A stretch of 64,000 nucleotides of DNA, taken from positions 1 through 64,000 of the forward strand of contig LVLI01000350.1 of assembly GCA_001687465.1 (NCBI GenBank). Direction: 5' to 3'. The notes under the pieces are model-generated. The model did no database searches, was not told the origin of the DNA, and was given only the letters and a program-made list of their open reading frames with translations. Below are positions 49,431-61,112 of this stretch, piece after piece. Position 1 is the first letter of the stretch. Every line of letters begins with the position of its first letter. The position numbers and the translations under genes are program-made. Origin of the DNA: Halocafeteria seosinensis (lineage: Eukaryota > Sar > Bigyra > Bicosoecida).

Positions 49431-52028
49431 CACGCCGCAAACGTCGGCCCAGGAAGAGGCCGTCAAAGTGGCTGTACGATGCCGTCCTTTTAATACACGG
49501 GAGAAAAATGGAAACATGAAGTGTGTGGTGGAGACCGAAGAAAGGCGTGATACCAAGTTATACGACCCGGAAAACCCCGAGCAGGACCCTAAAGTGTTCA
49601 CGTACGATCACAGTTACTTTTGGGACTGTGAACAGGAGACAGTGTATAATGACATTGGACGCCCCATTGTCGACAAGGCGCTTCAAGGATACAATGGGAC
49701 CATTTTCGCTTACGGCCAGACAGGTGAGACTTGTATTTCCCTTGACAGGAGTGATGGTAACGTGACATTGCTCTTGTTGCAGGCTCTGGAAAGTCCTACT
49801 GTATGATGGGTGAGGATGAGAACCCTGGAATTATACCCAGATTGAACCAGGACTTGTTCAAGTACGATTTCGTTACTAGCTTTCGTTTTATCTTAGCCCC
49901 TGTTTTACTTAAAATATGGCTCGTCTCTATGGCAGGCAAGTGGAGACAATGAAAGAACAGAGACCGAACAACGAATTTATGATTCTGGTTTCGTACTTGG
50001 AGATTTATAACGAAGTCATCAAGGACTTGTTGAACCCTACCGACAAGCACTTGAAAATACGTGAACACCCGAAAATGGGAGTATACGTGGTAAGTTACAT
50101 GAGTATCAAAACCGACTTTCCAGGTTCTGAATTTATGTGACTGGGGCTTGGTTGTCCAGCAAGATCTAGCTGAATTGGTGGTCGAGAAACCTGAAGATGT
50201 TACGCAATTACTAGAGCAGGGGAACAAAGTCCGACGAGTCGCGGCTACTAACATGAATGATAGAAGCTCGAGAAGTCACTCGTGTTTTATTATAAGGATC
50301 GAACAGAAAGAGAAGGAGGATATGGGAGACGGCAAAGAGCGTGAAACCAAACTCTCAGCGAAGATTAACTTGGTCGACTTGGCTGGCTCAGAGAGAGCAG
50401 AAAAAACGGGGGCAGAAGGTCAACGACTAAAAGAAGGCGCCGCCATTAACAAATCCCTGTCAACTCTAGGAAATGTAATTAATGCTCTGGCTCGAGGTAA
50501 AAACGAGCACATCCCGTATCGTGATTCCAAGCTGACTCGTTTGCTACAACAGTCATTGGGAGGGAATAGTTTAACAGTGATGATTGCTACTATCAGTCCG
50601 GCCGACGACAACCGAGATGAGACGCTTTCCACCTTGCAGTATGCGAATCGAGCCAAGGCAATCAAGAACCAGACCAAGAAGAACGAAGATGTGACACAAC
50701 AAATCATCCGTGAACTACGGGAGGAAATTGAGGACTTGAGAAATAAACTGCGTGAGTACCAAAACGAGGGAAACAATGAAGTAGTGGCTGAAATGAACGA
50801 AAAGCTTGAAAATCTGAACCGTGCGAAGAATGAAACGTGGGAAGAGAAGCAGCGCCTTTCCAAACTTTACGAAGAAGAAAGACAGAAGAATATCCAAAAT
50901 GAGCAGAAGATTCGATCTGTCATGAGCAGTATCAAGGACGACAATAAAGAACTCTTGAAACGCATGAATGAACGATACGATGAAAATAACAAACTGAAGA
51001 AGCAGTTTAAACAGATGAAGGAAAAGTACTTGGGCCTACGGGATACGATGGCGTCGAAGATGACTGAGTATCAGCGGTTGTATGATGAAGATGGTGGAGA
51101 GGATGGCCCGAATAAAGACAGACTTGCAGATGTCGTTTCCGAAATTGAGGAGACTCAAAGCGAAGTAAGGAATCCTCTTTCGATTGAACAGTGATGCTTG
51201 CTACACCCTGTTTCTACTCTTGCCTTGTTTACTCACTCAGGTTGAAAAGTATAACAAGCAATTAAACGATCTAAAATCACAAATAGAAGAAAATGACCGC
51301 CTTTTGAATGAGGAAAAGGCTGAAGCAGCTGCACAGCGCATGATGTTAGAAGAAGATGCTGAGTTACGGAAAGCAATCCAAGAAGAAGAGCGAGCCAACC
51401 TAGAAAAGCAGAACGAAGAGAAGATGAATACGGCCTTGGAGGAGGAACGAAAGCGGCTAAAGGAGGAAGCAGAACGCGAGAAACAAGAGCTCCTGAAGAA
51501 GTTTGGAGAGGAAGATGGGATTCAAAGTTCTCAGCGAGAACACGATCTAGAGCTAGAGCTGCTGCAGGTCAAGAAGGACAAAAGCTTATTGGCGCTGGAA
51601 GTTGATAGGCTGAAGAACGAACACGAGCAGGAAATGAATCATTTGAAACAGGAACATGAGAAGAAGATTCGAGAGCTCAAGGTAAGCAGTGTGTCAAAAG
51701 TGCCATTGCAGTTTGGCCCTTTAATTTGTTTATGTCGACCTATACACAGCGGAAAGAACTACATATGTTTCGAGAATTGACTGATGGCTTTGAAGAGCAG
51801 AAGTCAAAACTTGAGAAGAAACTTCAGCACACAAAGAAGCTATTGCGGCATGTAAGTAACTCCGTCTCTCAATCCCTCATTCATTCAATTCCTAAGCGGG
51901 TATTGCTTGACTCTCAGGCGTGTGATGACATTAATACTTTGTTGCAACGCAATAAGGCATTGGAAGCGGAACTGGGATACCCAAAGGAAGAACCAGTTCT
52001 AAACACCCAACAAACCACTGCTAGCTAA
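49402..52028 (+). CDS. N-terminal-motor kinesin
   Basis: Kinesins are ATP-driven microtubule motors. The motor domain begins VKVAVRCRPFN. The P-loop GQTGSGKS is split by an intron after the Thr-Gly. Switch I reads NDRSSRSHS and switch II DLAGSE, with neck-side IPYRDSKLTRLLQQSLGGNS. The features NPGIIPRLNQDLF and EHPKMGVYV fit kinesin-3, while GYNGTIFAYGQTG and KIN LVDLAGSE context also fit kinesin-2, so the class is open. A long coiled coil follows (RELREEIEDLRNKLREY onward, then many Glu/Lys heptads), split by three introns. No FHA, PH or other tail domain is visible. The gene ends with a short unstructured tail. At least seven exons. Confidence 0.94.
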
Positions 52029-52264
52029 GCTACATTCAGAAAATATACGCTTCACACGCCCATACACATGATACTACCCAAATGCCATATTATGCCCCCT
52101 TGGCCATTACTGTATCCTTGATTGGTTGAAGCACCGTAGTCTTCTCAAGATCTCCTTTAATTTTTGTTTAGAAGTTGTTGTTGTTGAACGCTAGCATTCT
52201 TTCTTTCGCTTGATGCTATTTCTCTACGTATTACTTACCGTCGTGGGCCAGTAATTAAGCCAAT

Positions 52265-54544
52265 ATGCCTATGTCAACGCACTCGGATCTCTTCAAGAGC
52301 GTTTCCTCAGCAGAGGAAAGCGCTCCTCCTGAGGCTGCAGAGATCGATGGGTACGTTATAGATGCATACTAGGCTCATTATTTTCCTCCTCTGTTTACCG
52401 TGGGGGTCTGTGTGTGCGCCTATGCTGCAGGAAAGCGTTCCCGCTGACCTTGGTTCCTACCCCTGGGAAACGCATCTCAGTGGGCGATCTTCGTCTTTGG
52501 CTGCAAAACCAGAAGCATAGAGACCATTTACTCGAGGATGTGCACGAGTACGGCGCTGTACTCTTCCGGGGATTCGACTTCCATGACGCTCATGATTTTT
52601 CGGACTTCCTCGAGGCGCTCAATTTGGAAGTCATGCACCCTCAAGAGAAACCAGCTCATCATCAGGAACCTGTTGTGGGAAATCGGGTTACAGCTTCCGA
52701 TGAACGCGTTGCTGGAGAGCCCATTTCCTTCCATCATGAGCTCTCGAATCTACCCCGCTCCCCCGTGTATGTGCTGCTGCACTGTGATACCCCCGCCACG
52801 GACGGAGGAGAAACGCCCCTGGTATGTGTTGGATTAGTAGCCAGTGTACTGGGATCAGTTTACTTGTTACCCTTTCTTCTTGTGTATGTGAACTCGTGCA
52901 GGTTAGGTCAGATAAAGTGTACAACTATTTTATCAAGTCTCATCCTGAGTTTTGCGCAAAAGCTGAAGGGTTAGGAGTGAAGTATGTCAGCATCCTTCAC
53001 GCCGACGATGGCCCCACAAACGAAGGGGGACTTGGGTGGAGATCTACTTTCAATGCTTTTACCAAGGAACAGGCTGAAGAGAGAATGAAGCAACTGGATA
53101 TTCACTTTGAATGGTTACCCAATGACGACCTGAAAACCATTACCCCTGCAGCTCCAGCAGTGCAACTGCATCGTGAAAGCGGAAAGAAAACGTTTTCTAG
53201 TTCTATTGTGGCGGCATTCAGTGGATGGATCACCTCTTCAAAGGACCCGAAAAAAGCAGTCCGTCTAGGAGACGATACGCCTGTTGATCAGATGGTGCTC
53301 GATGACCTTGTTCATTTCATGCGCCGAGTAAGTGTAATTTCGTCTGGTTACTGTCTTTGAACAAATGGAATTCAAGTTATTGCGCGGTGCAGGAATGCGT
53401 CGCACTCAAATGGCAAAAAGGAGATGTGTTGATAATTGACAACACAATAACGATGCACAGCAGAAACCGATACTCATCTCCGCGACGAGTTCTCAAAGCA
53501 TTGGCGCGCCACCCGTTACCGCAACCATTGCAAGTTTGTTCTCCAAGTGAAGGAAATGGAGGTAAATCTCCATGTGTCATGTTGAACAATGGGCGGAAAA
53601 TGCCGCTAGTAGGACTCGGTTTGTGGAAGCAACCTGGAGCGGAAATGGCGGACCTAGTTTACAACGCTATTAAGAATGGATATCGCCATTTTGATAGCGC
53701 TGCTGACTATGGAATAGAAGAAGACTTAGGCCGTGGTATAAAGCGCGCTCTTGAAGAGGGTCTTGTTAAACGTGAGGATCTATGGATCACGTCAAAGTTG
53801 TGGAACACGTTTCATGCCAAAGAACATGTGCGAGAAGCGTGCTTGAAGTCTCTGAGGGATGTTGGAATTGACTACTTCGACGCGTACTTAATCCATTTCC
53901 CAATCGCACTACGCTACGTGCCTATTGAAAAACGATACCCGCCGGGATGGTTCTACGACCCAGACTCTGAAAACCCGAAGATAGAAATCACTCATATTTC
54001 CATTAGTGAAACTTGGAAAGGAATGGAGCAGTTGTATTTCGAAGGGTTGACAAAGACGATTGGTGTATCCAATTTCAATGTGCAGTTGATCCGGGAATTA
54101 ATGTCGAACTGCGACGTCAAGCCTGCGCTGAATCAAGTCGAACTTCACCCATATCTTAGCCAAAACAATCTGGTCCGTTATTGCAGAGAACAGAGTATTA
54201 TGGTGACAGCGTATTCGCCGTTAGGCGCAGGGTCGTATACTAGCATGGGACAGGCTGATGCCTCGGAGTCAGTGTTATTGGACGAAAAGGTTAAGTCCAT
54301 CGCCTCCAAGTACTCAAAGAGTGCGGCCCAAGTGGTCTTGAAATGGGCTGTGCAGCGCGGGACCTCTGTGATCCCGAAGTCTTCCCGAACGGAACGGTTG
54401 AACGAGAATATTGATCTCTTTGACTTTGAACTGACAGATGACGAAATGGCTACGATGGCTTCTCTAAACAAAAACCGACGATTTCTTGATCCGGCAGCTT
54501 TCTTGGAACAGGTGTTCAACACGTATTGCCCCTTGTTTGACTAA
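52265..54544 (+). CDS. TauD/clavaminate synthase-like dioxygenase fused to aldo-keto reductase
   Basis: One reading frame joins two enzymes. Part 1 is an Fe(II)/2-oxoglutarate-dependent oxygenase of the TauD/clavaminate-synthase-like type: EYGAVLFRGFDF, then ISFHHELSNLPRSP (His-x-Glu iron ligands), CDTPATDGGETPL, and the distal DNTITMHSRN His with RVLKALAR Arg for oxoglutarate. Part 2 is an aldo-keto reductase: MPLVGLGLWK, FDSAADYGIEEDL (catalytic Asp and Tyr), WITSKLWN (Lys), AYLIHFPIAL (His), GVSNFN and the NADP-binding VIPKSSRTERLNENI. Five exons; the last (53393-54544) carries the join without an intron between the domains, so the fusion is not a splice artefact. Substrate unknown. Confidence 0.93.
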
Positions 54545-55225
54545 AGCATAGCCCAGCTGATGTGATGATGAAATAACATTGTAGATGCAACTTCGCGAGT
54601 ACTAGTATCTAGAAATTTGAATGCATTCTTCAATCCTTGTCTGTCGTAGGCGATTACCGACAACCTAGGTAACAGTTGGCAGTCATTTGACTTCCTAGAG
54701 CCCAACCGGAATAATCGACACTAATCTTGTTCCGGCTTTTTATGCGTCGTTTCCCCGGGGGAGTGCCCACCGATCGAGCATATCGACGGACAAACTAAGT
54801 TTTGTGCACGTACACTCTGCGTTCTTCACGTGGCGGCGATACTTTGAGTCTTACCAGTAGTTTATATTGAAAAGTTGTATCAGAAATGTGTGGTGAGAAT
54901 TCTGCTAGCGAAAAATATAAGATTTCGCAATTTGTCCGCTAGTCGTGTACGGTGATTGTCTGGGGTTCCACAGAGGCAGTTCATTCCAACCCTCGAGACA
55001 GACTAACAATTCCTTTCCTAGTTTGTGAAGATCGACTTGGAACAATACCGGTGCGGGTGCGGTATCCGGGTGACGACCGTGCCATGGGCCGGGACAGACC
55101 CCGCCCCCTCCACAGATTTTATGCACCATTGTTTACGTCCCATAGTTGATATAGATACATAACATTGATACTCACGGGACAATTTTTTATTCTATTTTCA
55201 ATTTTCCGGGTGGAGAGACGGCAGG
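54545..55225. other. Intergenic between fusion enzyme and SAP30-PHD gene
   Basis: About 680 bp. No RNA gene or supportable ORF. Presumably 3'UTR and promoter. Confidence 0.4.
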
Positions 55226-56389
55226 ATGATGTCTAACAATACGTTCTACCACGGGTACGCCTCGGCCCCACCCCGATGCGTCGTGGATTTTTCACAGCTT
55301 CCAATGGACGCTCTAGTGCGCTACGCCACGCGTTTTGGGATCGCTTTGCCCCCAGACTCGACGCGCAAGGATCTGGTCGAAGCCGTCACGCGACACTATG
55401 ACGTCCGCCTGGACGTGGGAGATGAAGAGGAAGTGTTAGCGCGATTCGTGGATTCTGTACGGAAAGCTGGCTTACGAGATCATCCCAATCAGTTCGATTA
55501 TAACCATTACCCAGGCGAATCAACGCATCCGATGGTCGGGCGAGACTATGAGATGATGCAGCAGCAACACCAGCAACAGCAGCAGCAACAGCAATTTCAA
55601 GCGGCCCATCTCCGACCGGGAATGCAACCGGCGGCATTTATGGACCAACAGCAACAAATGTATAGTGACCCCATGATGATGCAAGGATACCCGGCCTTTG
55701 GAGTGCCCATGGATCAATACGGAGGTGCATTTTTCGGACCGCCAAGAGGGGATTTCGATGATGGGCAAGACAGTTATAATGGTGGCCGCCGCAGCAATGG
55801 GGGAGGCCGCCAAAGACAACGACGACCGAAGCAGAACAAAACTGGTGGAGTTCAGTCTCCTAACTCCAGGGTACGTTGTGTCAACGATGTAATGCTTAAG
55901 ACATTGATATGCGAATGTGACATTTTATTCTCTTTTTGACCGGAGTTGCAGGACGATGATATGCAACCATACGTTGTCCCCGAGGATGAAAAATTTATAG
56001 CATGCGATCATTCTCATTGTGAGAAAGAATGGTAAGCTTTCTATATTGAATCACTTACGTTTCAATATTGGATCAAAATGATTCTCGGTTATATGTTGCG
56101 TATTGCAGGTATCCGCTTTCTGAGGTTGGCCTAACCAGCGATACAATTCCTGAAGGGGAATGGTATTGTCCCCAGTGTCGGGCTCATCCTGATGATTATT
56201 CAACTCCCGCAGAAGTTCCAAGGAGTAAGTTACAGGGATTTTGATGCTTTTCAATGAAATGCCAGTCGTAGGACTCTTGGTTTGGTCTATTTCACTTCGT
56301 TAGACACAGACCGGTTCGGACGACAAAACCGTAACGGGGGTGCCTCTGCTGCCATGGCAGCTGCCAACAGCCGCAAGCGACGACGATAA
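55226..56389 (+). CDS. SAP30-like Sin3-binding protein with C-terminal PHD-type finger
   Basis: SAP30 bridges Sin3 and histone deacetylases. Here residues about 16-80 match the SAP30 Sin3-binding domain: VVDFSQLPMDALVRYATRFG, then TRKDLVEAVTRHYDV and DEEEVLARFVDSVRKAG. A Gln-rich and Gly/Arg-rich linker follows (poly-Q at 55557-55595). Later exons encode an ING-type PHD finger: ACDHSHCEKEW, WYPLSEVGL, GEWYCPQCR. Compared with ING, the first Cys pair (here Val and Pro) and the His and Cys of the middle pair (here Pro and Glu) are absent, while the other four Cys remain. The end is basic (SRKRRR). Exon joins are in phase at the EKEW/Y splice. ING and SAP30 are separate subunits of Sin3-HDAC complexes elsewhere. 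Confidence 0.75.
55557..55595 (+). repeat. CAG/CAA repeat coding poly-Gln
   Basis: Mixed CAG/CAA/CAC codons give a Gln-rich run (MMQQQHQQQQQQQQF) in the linker of the SAP30-PHD protein. Confidence 0.75.
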
Positions 56390-58160
56390 ACTGGCTGGAG
56401 GATCAACGGGAAGACAATTTCTGAGATTGTTGCGCTAAGGCGAATGTATTGGCTGCTTTTTGGCAACATATTAGTATATCCATACCGATCCATTTGTAAC
56501 AGAATACACAGGGTACTTTTTCGACCACGTTGCATAGGTAATGATGGAGTAGTGGATTGCTAAAGATGTACATTGTTCTGGAGCAGACATGATGGAAACT
56601 CGCAACAAGCCAGACACCTGTGACGTACAAAGGAACACGAAAAACGTAATTTCAGAAGCTTGCGTTATGGGCAACGACCAAAACGGAGGTGTAGTCTAAG
56701 CGTAGTACCATAGCTGGAGAGCAGAACCTCCAGTATGGGTCGCAAATGGCTAGACCATCTCTTTTCCAAAGTAAAAAAAGAGGGTATACTCGCTTTGGCG
56801 CACTTATAAAGTGAGGAATAGTATGGCAATTTTACTAACCACACATGCCGAGGTGCGCGTACCCACAAAAAACTAAGCAGGACTCAGTCTCATTATATCA
56901 GTTTTACAACCCCCATAAAACACATTGTGCTTTTGTCGGGGTAGAAAGTAATCGTCCTTGCCCTAATTTCCCTCTCGAGCTATATGAATTGGTGATGGGA
57001 CTGGAAACTTACCTTTTCATGCGCTCGGAAAAATCCAATCTTGCTAGGTAAGGAGCAATGGCAGTCTGCAATAAATTCGACAAACTAAGAGGTTTTGCAC
57101 CAGTTTCTTGTCACTTTTTTGAACAATCGACTTATTCATGATAAGGAACACAAGTCGATGAAAAGGAAAGCCAATTTTTTTGGGCACCGAAACGATTTGT
57201 AAAACTGATGTCTTGAAGCTCTTCCTCACAAACAATCCAGGAAGAGCCAGAGCATCCGTCGGAGCCGGAGACCTGAGGAAAAAAAACACACGGCACCCAC
57301 CCTTTCCTTCTTTCTCTTGTGCGGTCTGTACCCAACAAACGGTGGCTCTTTTGACTCAGACAGCCGCGTTTGTATTGGAACGCCGCGAGGTTTATTCCAT
57401 GGCTACAACTGGCTACTGGTGGGTTCACCGGCTTTTGTATACCGGACCAGTACTACAGAAGTAGCGGAATCTCTTTTCGTGTCAATCATCGTCAAAGAAC
57501 CTTATCGAACACATAAAAAGGCGTCTATATCGCCACTTACGTTGTATAATGCCACTAAAATAGCCAGGTGACTGACACTCAGTCTGGTGGACAAAAGCGC
57601 CCCTTTCACTGCCTGTAAAGCATTCATACATTGAATATAAGTGAATAATAGCTCGAGAAATGTGTCTGGATCTCAGCTCCGTCTCCACATGGGCAAGGCG
57701 CTAGCCTTATGTGGAGCAGATTCCTATATTTTCCTAGACGAAGTATGCTATCCCGCGGCAATGTTGGCAGTGGTTTGTATACAGCCATGGGGTTAAAAAG
57801 ACTGTCCACCGTGGCAGAAAAGCGCGGTATTCTGGTGCAATACAAATGGTGCAATCACTTACGTTTGAGCATAGAACAAGGGCGTGACAAACATAGCGAA
57901 TGAATGGAACCAGATAAACTCCTCTTTCAGTCCCCTTTGGGAAATCACAAAAATGGTCAGGGTGTCCTCCATAAGGGATTCCAGAGGGGGAGCTGAGACA
58001 ATGGATGCAACCAGGCAAAGATGACGAAAAGATTGTCCGGTCACAATCAGCACCGAAGCCATATTGTTCCATATCGCGTTATACCGAGTGTTTCGGCAAC
58101 TTCCCGTCGTCTTTTTCCCTCTTTGATTGCGCGTCTTCGCGAGTAGTACCCGTAGACAAG
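56390..58160. other. Gene-free stretch of 1.8 kb
   Basis: The second longest interval without a supported gene. Open frames on both strands are short, overlap one another and show no family resemblance. I see no tRNA, snRNA or repeat. It contains the OAT promoter at its right end. Confidence 0.35.
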
Positions 58161-59867
58161 ATGCAGGTGCTCCAACATATGCCGAAATCGGCTGCATATG
58201 CAGCCGGAAAGGGCACGACGCAGGGACTCTTCCGTGGAAGAGCTCATTTATCAAGGCATATTCGAGCTGTGAGCACAGGGACCGTCTCACAGAACGCTCA
58301 AAACGTACGTGCATTTTTTTTTACCCGTGCCCACTGGCGGGCTCCTCTTGCGTGGTTAAGCTAGCAATGGCCCCGTTCTGACGCATTGAACTGCAGTACA
58401 TTGATCTGGAGAGGCAATACGGTGCTTATAATTATGCTCCTCTTCCCGTGGTCCTCAGTAGAGGTCAAGGTAAGCAGTTGTGTGAACACATCGCTATGGT
58501 TGAGCTTGTGCATGTCATGAGGGTAGGATATAATGCGTGACTCTGGGTGTTTTCAGGCGTCCATGTATGGGATGTGGATGGAAAACAGTATTACGACTAC
58601 CTGAGTGCATATTCGGCTGTCAATCAGGTATGAATGTTTGCCTTAATTGCGCCGATCGAATTAGACTCTATGATTCATTGCTCATCCGTCACAGGGACAC
58701 TGCCATCCCAGACTCGTCGAGAAGCTACACGAGCAAGCACAGAAACTGACTTTAACCTCCCGAGCGTTTTACAATGATTGCCTCGGTCCATATGAAGAAT
58801 ACATAACCAAAATGTTTGGATTTGATAGAGTGCTTCCCATGAATAGTGGAGTAGAAGCGTGCGAAACAGCACTGAAACTTGCAAGGAGATGGGCTTACGA
58901 CAGGAAGCGCGTACCAGAAAATAAAGCTCGAACGATTTTTGCTACAGGAAACTTCTGGGGAAGAAGTATTGCAGCTGTGAGTGCAAGTACCGATCCGGAC
59001 AGCTTTACAGGTTTTGGCCCCCTCCTACCAGGAATGGACTTGGTACCGTACAATGATCTGAATAGCTTGGAAGACGCTTTCAAAAAGGATCCGCACATTG
59101 CGGCGTTTATGGTTGAGCCGATACAAGGTGAAGCTGGAGTGGTAGTGCCTGATGATGGCTACCTCGAAGGCGTCAGAAAGTTGTGCGACAAATATAATGT
59201 GCTGTTTATCGCCGATGAAGTTCAAACAGGGTTAGCTCGCACTGGCAAGCGTTTGGCTTGCGACTGGGAAGAGGTTCAGCCAGACCTTTTGGTGCTTGGA
59301 AAGGCCCTTAGTGGGGGAGTTTTCCCAGTTTCAGCAGTTTTAGCAAACGATGCCGTGATGCTCAATATAAAACCAGGACAGCATGGAAGCACTTATGGTG
59401 GCAATCCTCTGGCTTGCGCAGTTGCAACTGAGGCATTGCAGATCATTGAGGACGAGAACTTGTGCGAGCGAAGCGACCAATTGGGACAAGTATTGAGGAA
59501 GTCCCTTAGCGAACTTGTTACCGGAGACAATGTACAAAAAGATGAAGCTGGCTTCAGGTATACAGGTGGTAGTGGTATTGTTACGGATGTTCGGGGCAAA
59601 GGGCTCTTGAACGCTGTAGTAATACAACCGCAATATCGGAAAGAGGGGGCAACCATTGGTGATCCGTCGTCTGACAAAATCACCGCTTGGGATGTGTGCA
59701 TAGAGCTAAAGGAAGAAGGATTGTTAGCTAAACCTACTCAGGGGAACATTATACGCTTTGCTCCCCCACTTGTTATCAACGAAGAACAGCTAGAGGACAG
59801 CGCAGCAATAGTAAAGAGAGCTATTCGTAAAGTAGAAGAGCAAGGAAGTGGCCCAGCCGAGCTGTAA
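58161..59867 (+). CDS. OAT: Ornithine aminotransferase, probably mitochondrial
   Basis: OAT is a PLP enzyme that converts ornithine and 2-oxoglutarate to glutamate semialdehyde and glutamate. Four exons are visible. Exon 1 starts at 58161 and gives a presequence rich in Arg, Ser and Ala ([20 protein letters not shown]). Then come [40 protein letters not shown] and [11 protein letters not shown]. The PLP-site residues are [10 protein letters not shown] (Asp) and LGKALSGG (Lys), and [19 protein letters not shown] is conserved. The last exon (about 58695-59867) is long and uninterrupted. It converges on the minus-strand E2 gene, with 107 bp between stop codons. Confidence 0.97.
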
Positions 59868-59974
59868 AGTGTATGTCTGTTACTTGAGGTATCCATTCCC
59901 TTATGTGTATTGTATCACATGTATTTGTGTTCCATTACACTTTGTCGTCATGAAAGTCCCATCTGTGTAACAAG

Positions 59975-60614
59975 TCACAGTGATTGCCAGTGAAGAATAT
60001 ACACCAAAATAACCTCGCTATTGACAGCGTCGTACCTAGTCTTCCGTGGATCAGCTGGGGCACTCCTCATATACAGCGAATGATCAGACGGCAGCTCTTT
60101 CTTCTTAGCCGAAGATAGCATGCTTACAATGGAGAGTAGCTGCATCGCCATATGACATGCATGACTACGTGGAGAAGTTCCAGGAGATCTAGTAAGACAA
60201 ATCTGAGACAACGTACCACTGAGGCTACTTTCAATGCTGGTGACCAGTCATCATACAAAATACTGAGACATATATGACCATTCTGGTATACATGTGGGTG
60301 TACCGGTGGTTTCCCCAGAAATACAACCAGCGGTGGTTCCATGGGATATGTGCTTGGAAATCTGCATTCACAACATGGGTTAACAAAAAAACTTTGGTAT
60401 CAATGTCATACTTGGTATCCCTCCATACATACTCTACTTTTAACCGGAACTCTTCGCCTTCATATACGGTTCCCGGGGCTCCTCTAATCGAGCAATACCA
60501 GAAAAATGCGTTGGATTCGGCCGGCTGTATCTGTATACCATCTATGGGGTTATTCTGTATATCACGCAATTCACGCATGATTCGTCCACTCGCCATTCCT
60601 CCTGCTCGGCTCAT
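59975..60614 (-). CDS. UBE2W: UBE2W-type ubiquitin-conjugating enzyme, copy 1
   Basis: UBE2W is the E2 known for attaching ubiquitin to protein N-termini. Exons 60614-60433, 60361-60217 and 60139-59975 join in phase to 163 residues. Family marks are RGAPGTVYEGEEF, TYPMEPPLVVF, and the active-site block VHPHVYQNGHICLSILYDDW (Cys in HICLS; HPH replaces the usual HPN), then SPALKVASV and LLSIVSMLSSAKKKELP. The HPH and the missing canonical C-terminal helices are typical of UBE2W. The C-terminus ends with a different tail (after KTRYDAVNSEV) from copy 2. The TKL kinase and copy 2 follow upstream on the same strand. Confidence 0.93.
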
Positions 60615-61112
60615 TGTCCGTTTCTTCCCCGTTCCTCCTGTTCAATGAAGCTCTTCTTCGGTGGCTGAATATTGGCAGGGACCCAGAGTCGACCTGCTGT
60701 CCCTGTATAAGCCCCAACAAGAAAAAATAAACCTGGGATGCAGCACCAACCTCTCCAGCTTCAACTAAAAACGAAGTCTTTTGGCATACTCAACAGGAAC
60801 CACGGAAACGTTGAGTTTACGCCACAGGGGACAAGAATCAATTTCTCACCTACATTACCTATGTCTGAACCATGTGTCCAAAAGGGGTACTGCTGCCTTA
60901 GGAATAAATAAAGACAGTCGTGTTCGCAGGTTGAAGTTGGGATCTGTGAAGCTCAGAAGCTACCTTAGCGCTGGCTACCTTCGACACTGTTGCGAAGTGC
61001 CCCAGGGTAGGGAAGCGTGAGGTTGCACGATGCATACCACAGCTCAGTGTGTATTTCTAGCTCATCGCAGCTACAAATCATGACGATGAAATGATTTGAG
61101 AGACCGCTGTGG
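60615..61112. other. Intergenic between E2 copy 1 and kinase
   Basis: About 500 bp on which I see no gene. It should hold the E2 promoter and the kinase 3'UTR. Confidence 0.4.

Noticed and set aside
52265-54544. Recent bacterial transfer of the dioxygenase-reductase gene
   Set aside because: It has four ordinary introns and base composition like its neighbours, so nothing marks it as recent.
56390-58160. Several 60-110-codon frames in the 1.8-kb gap
   Set aside because: They overlap on opposite strands, many start at non-ATG codons, and none shows family similarity or splice partners.
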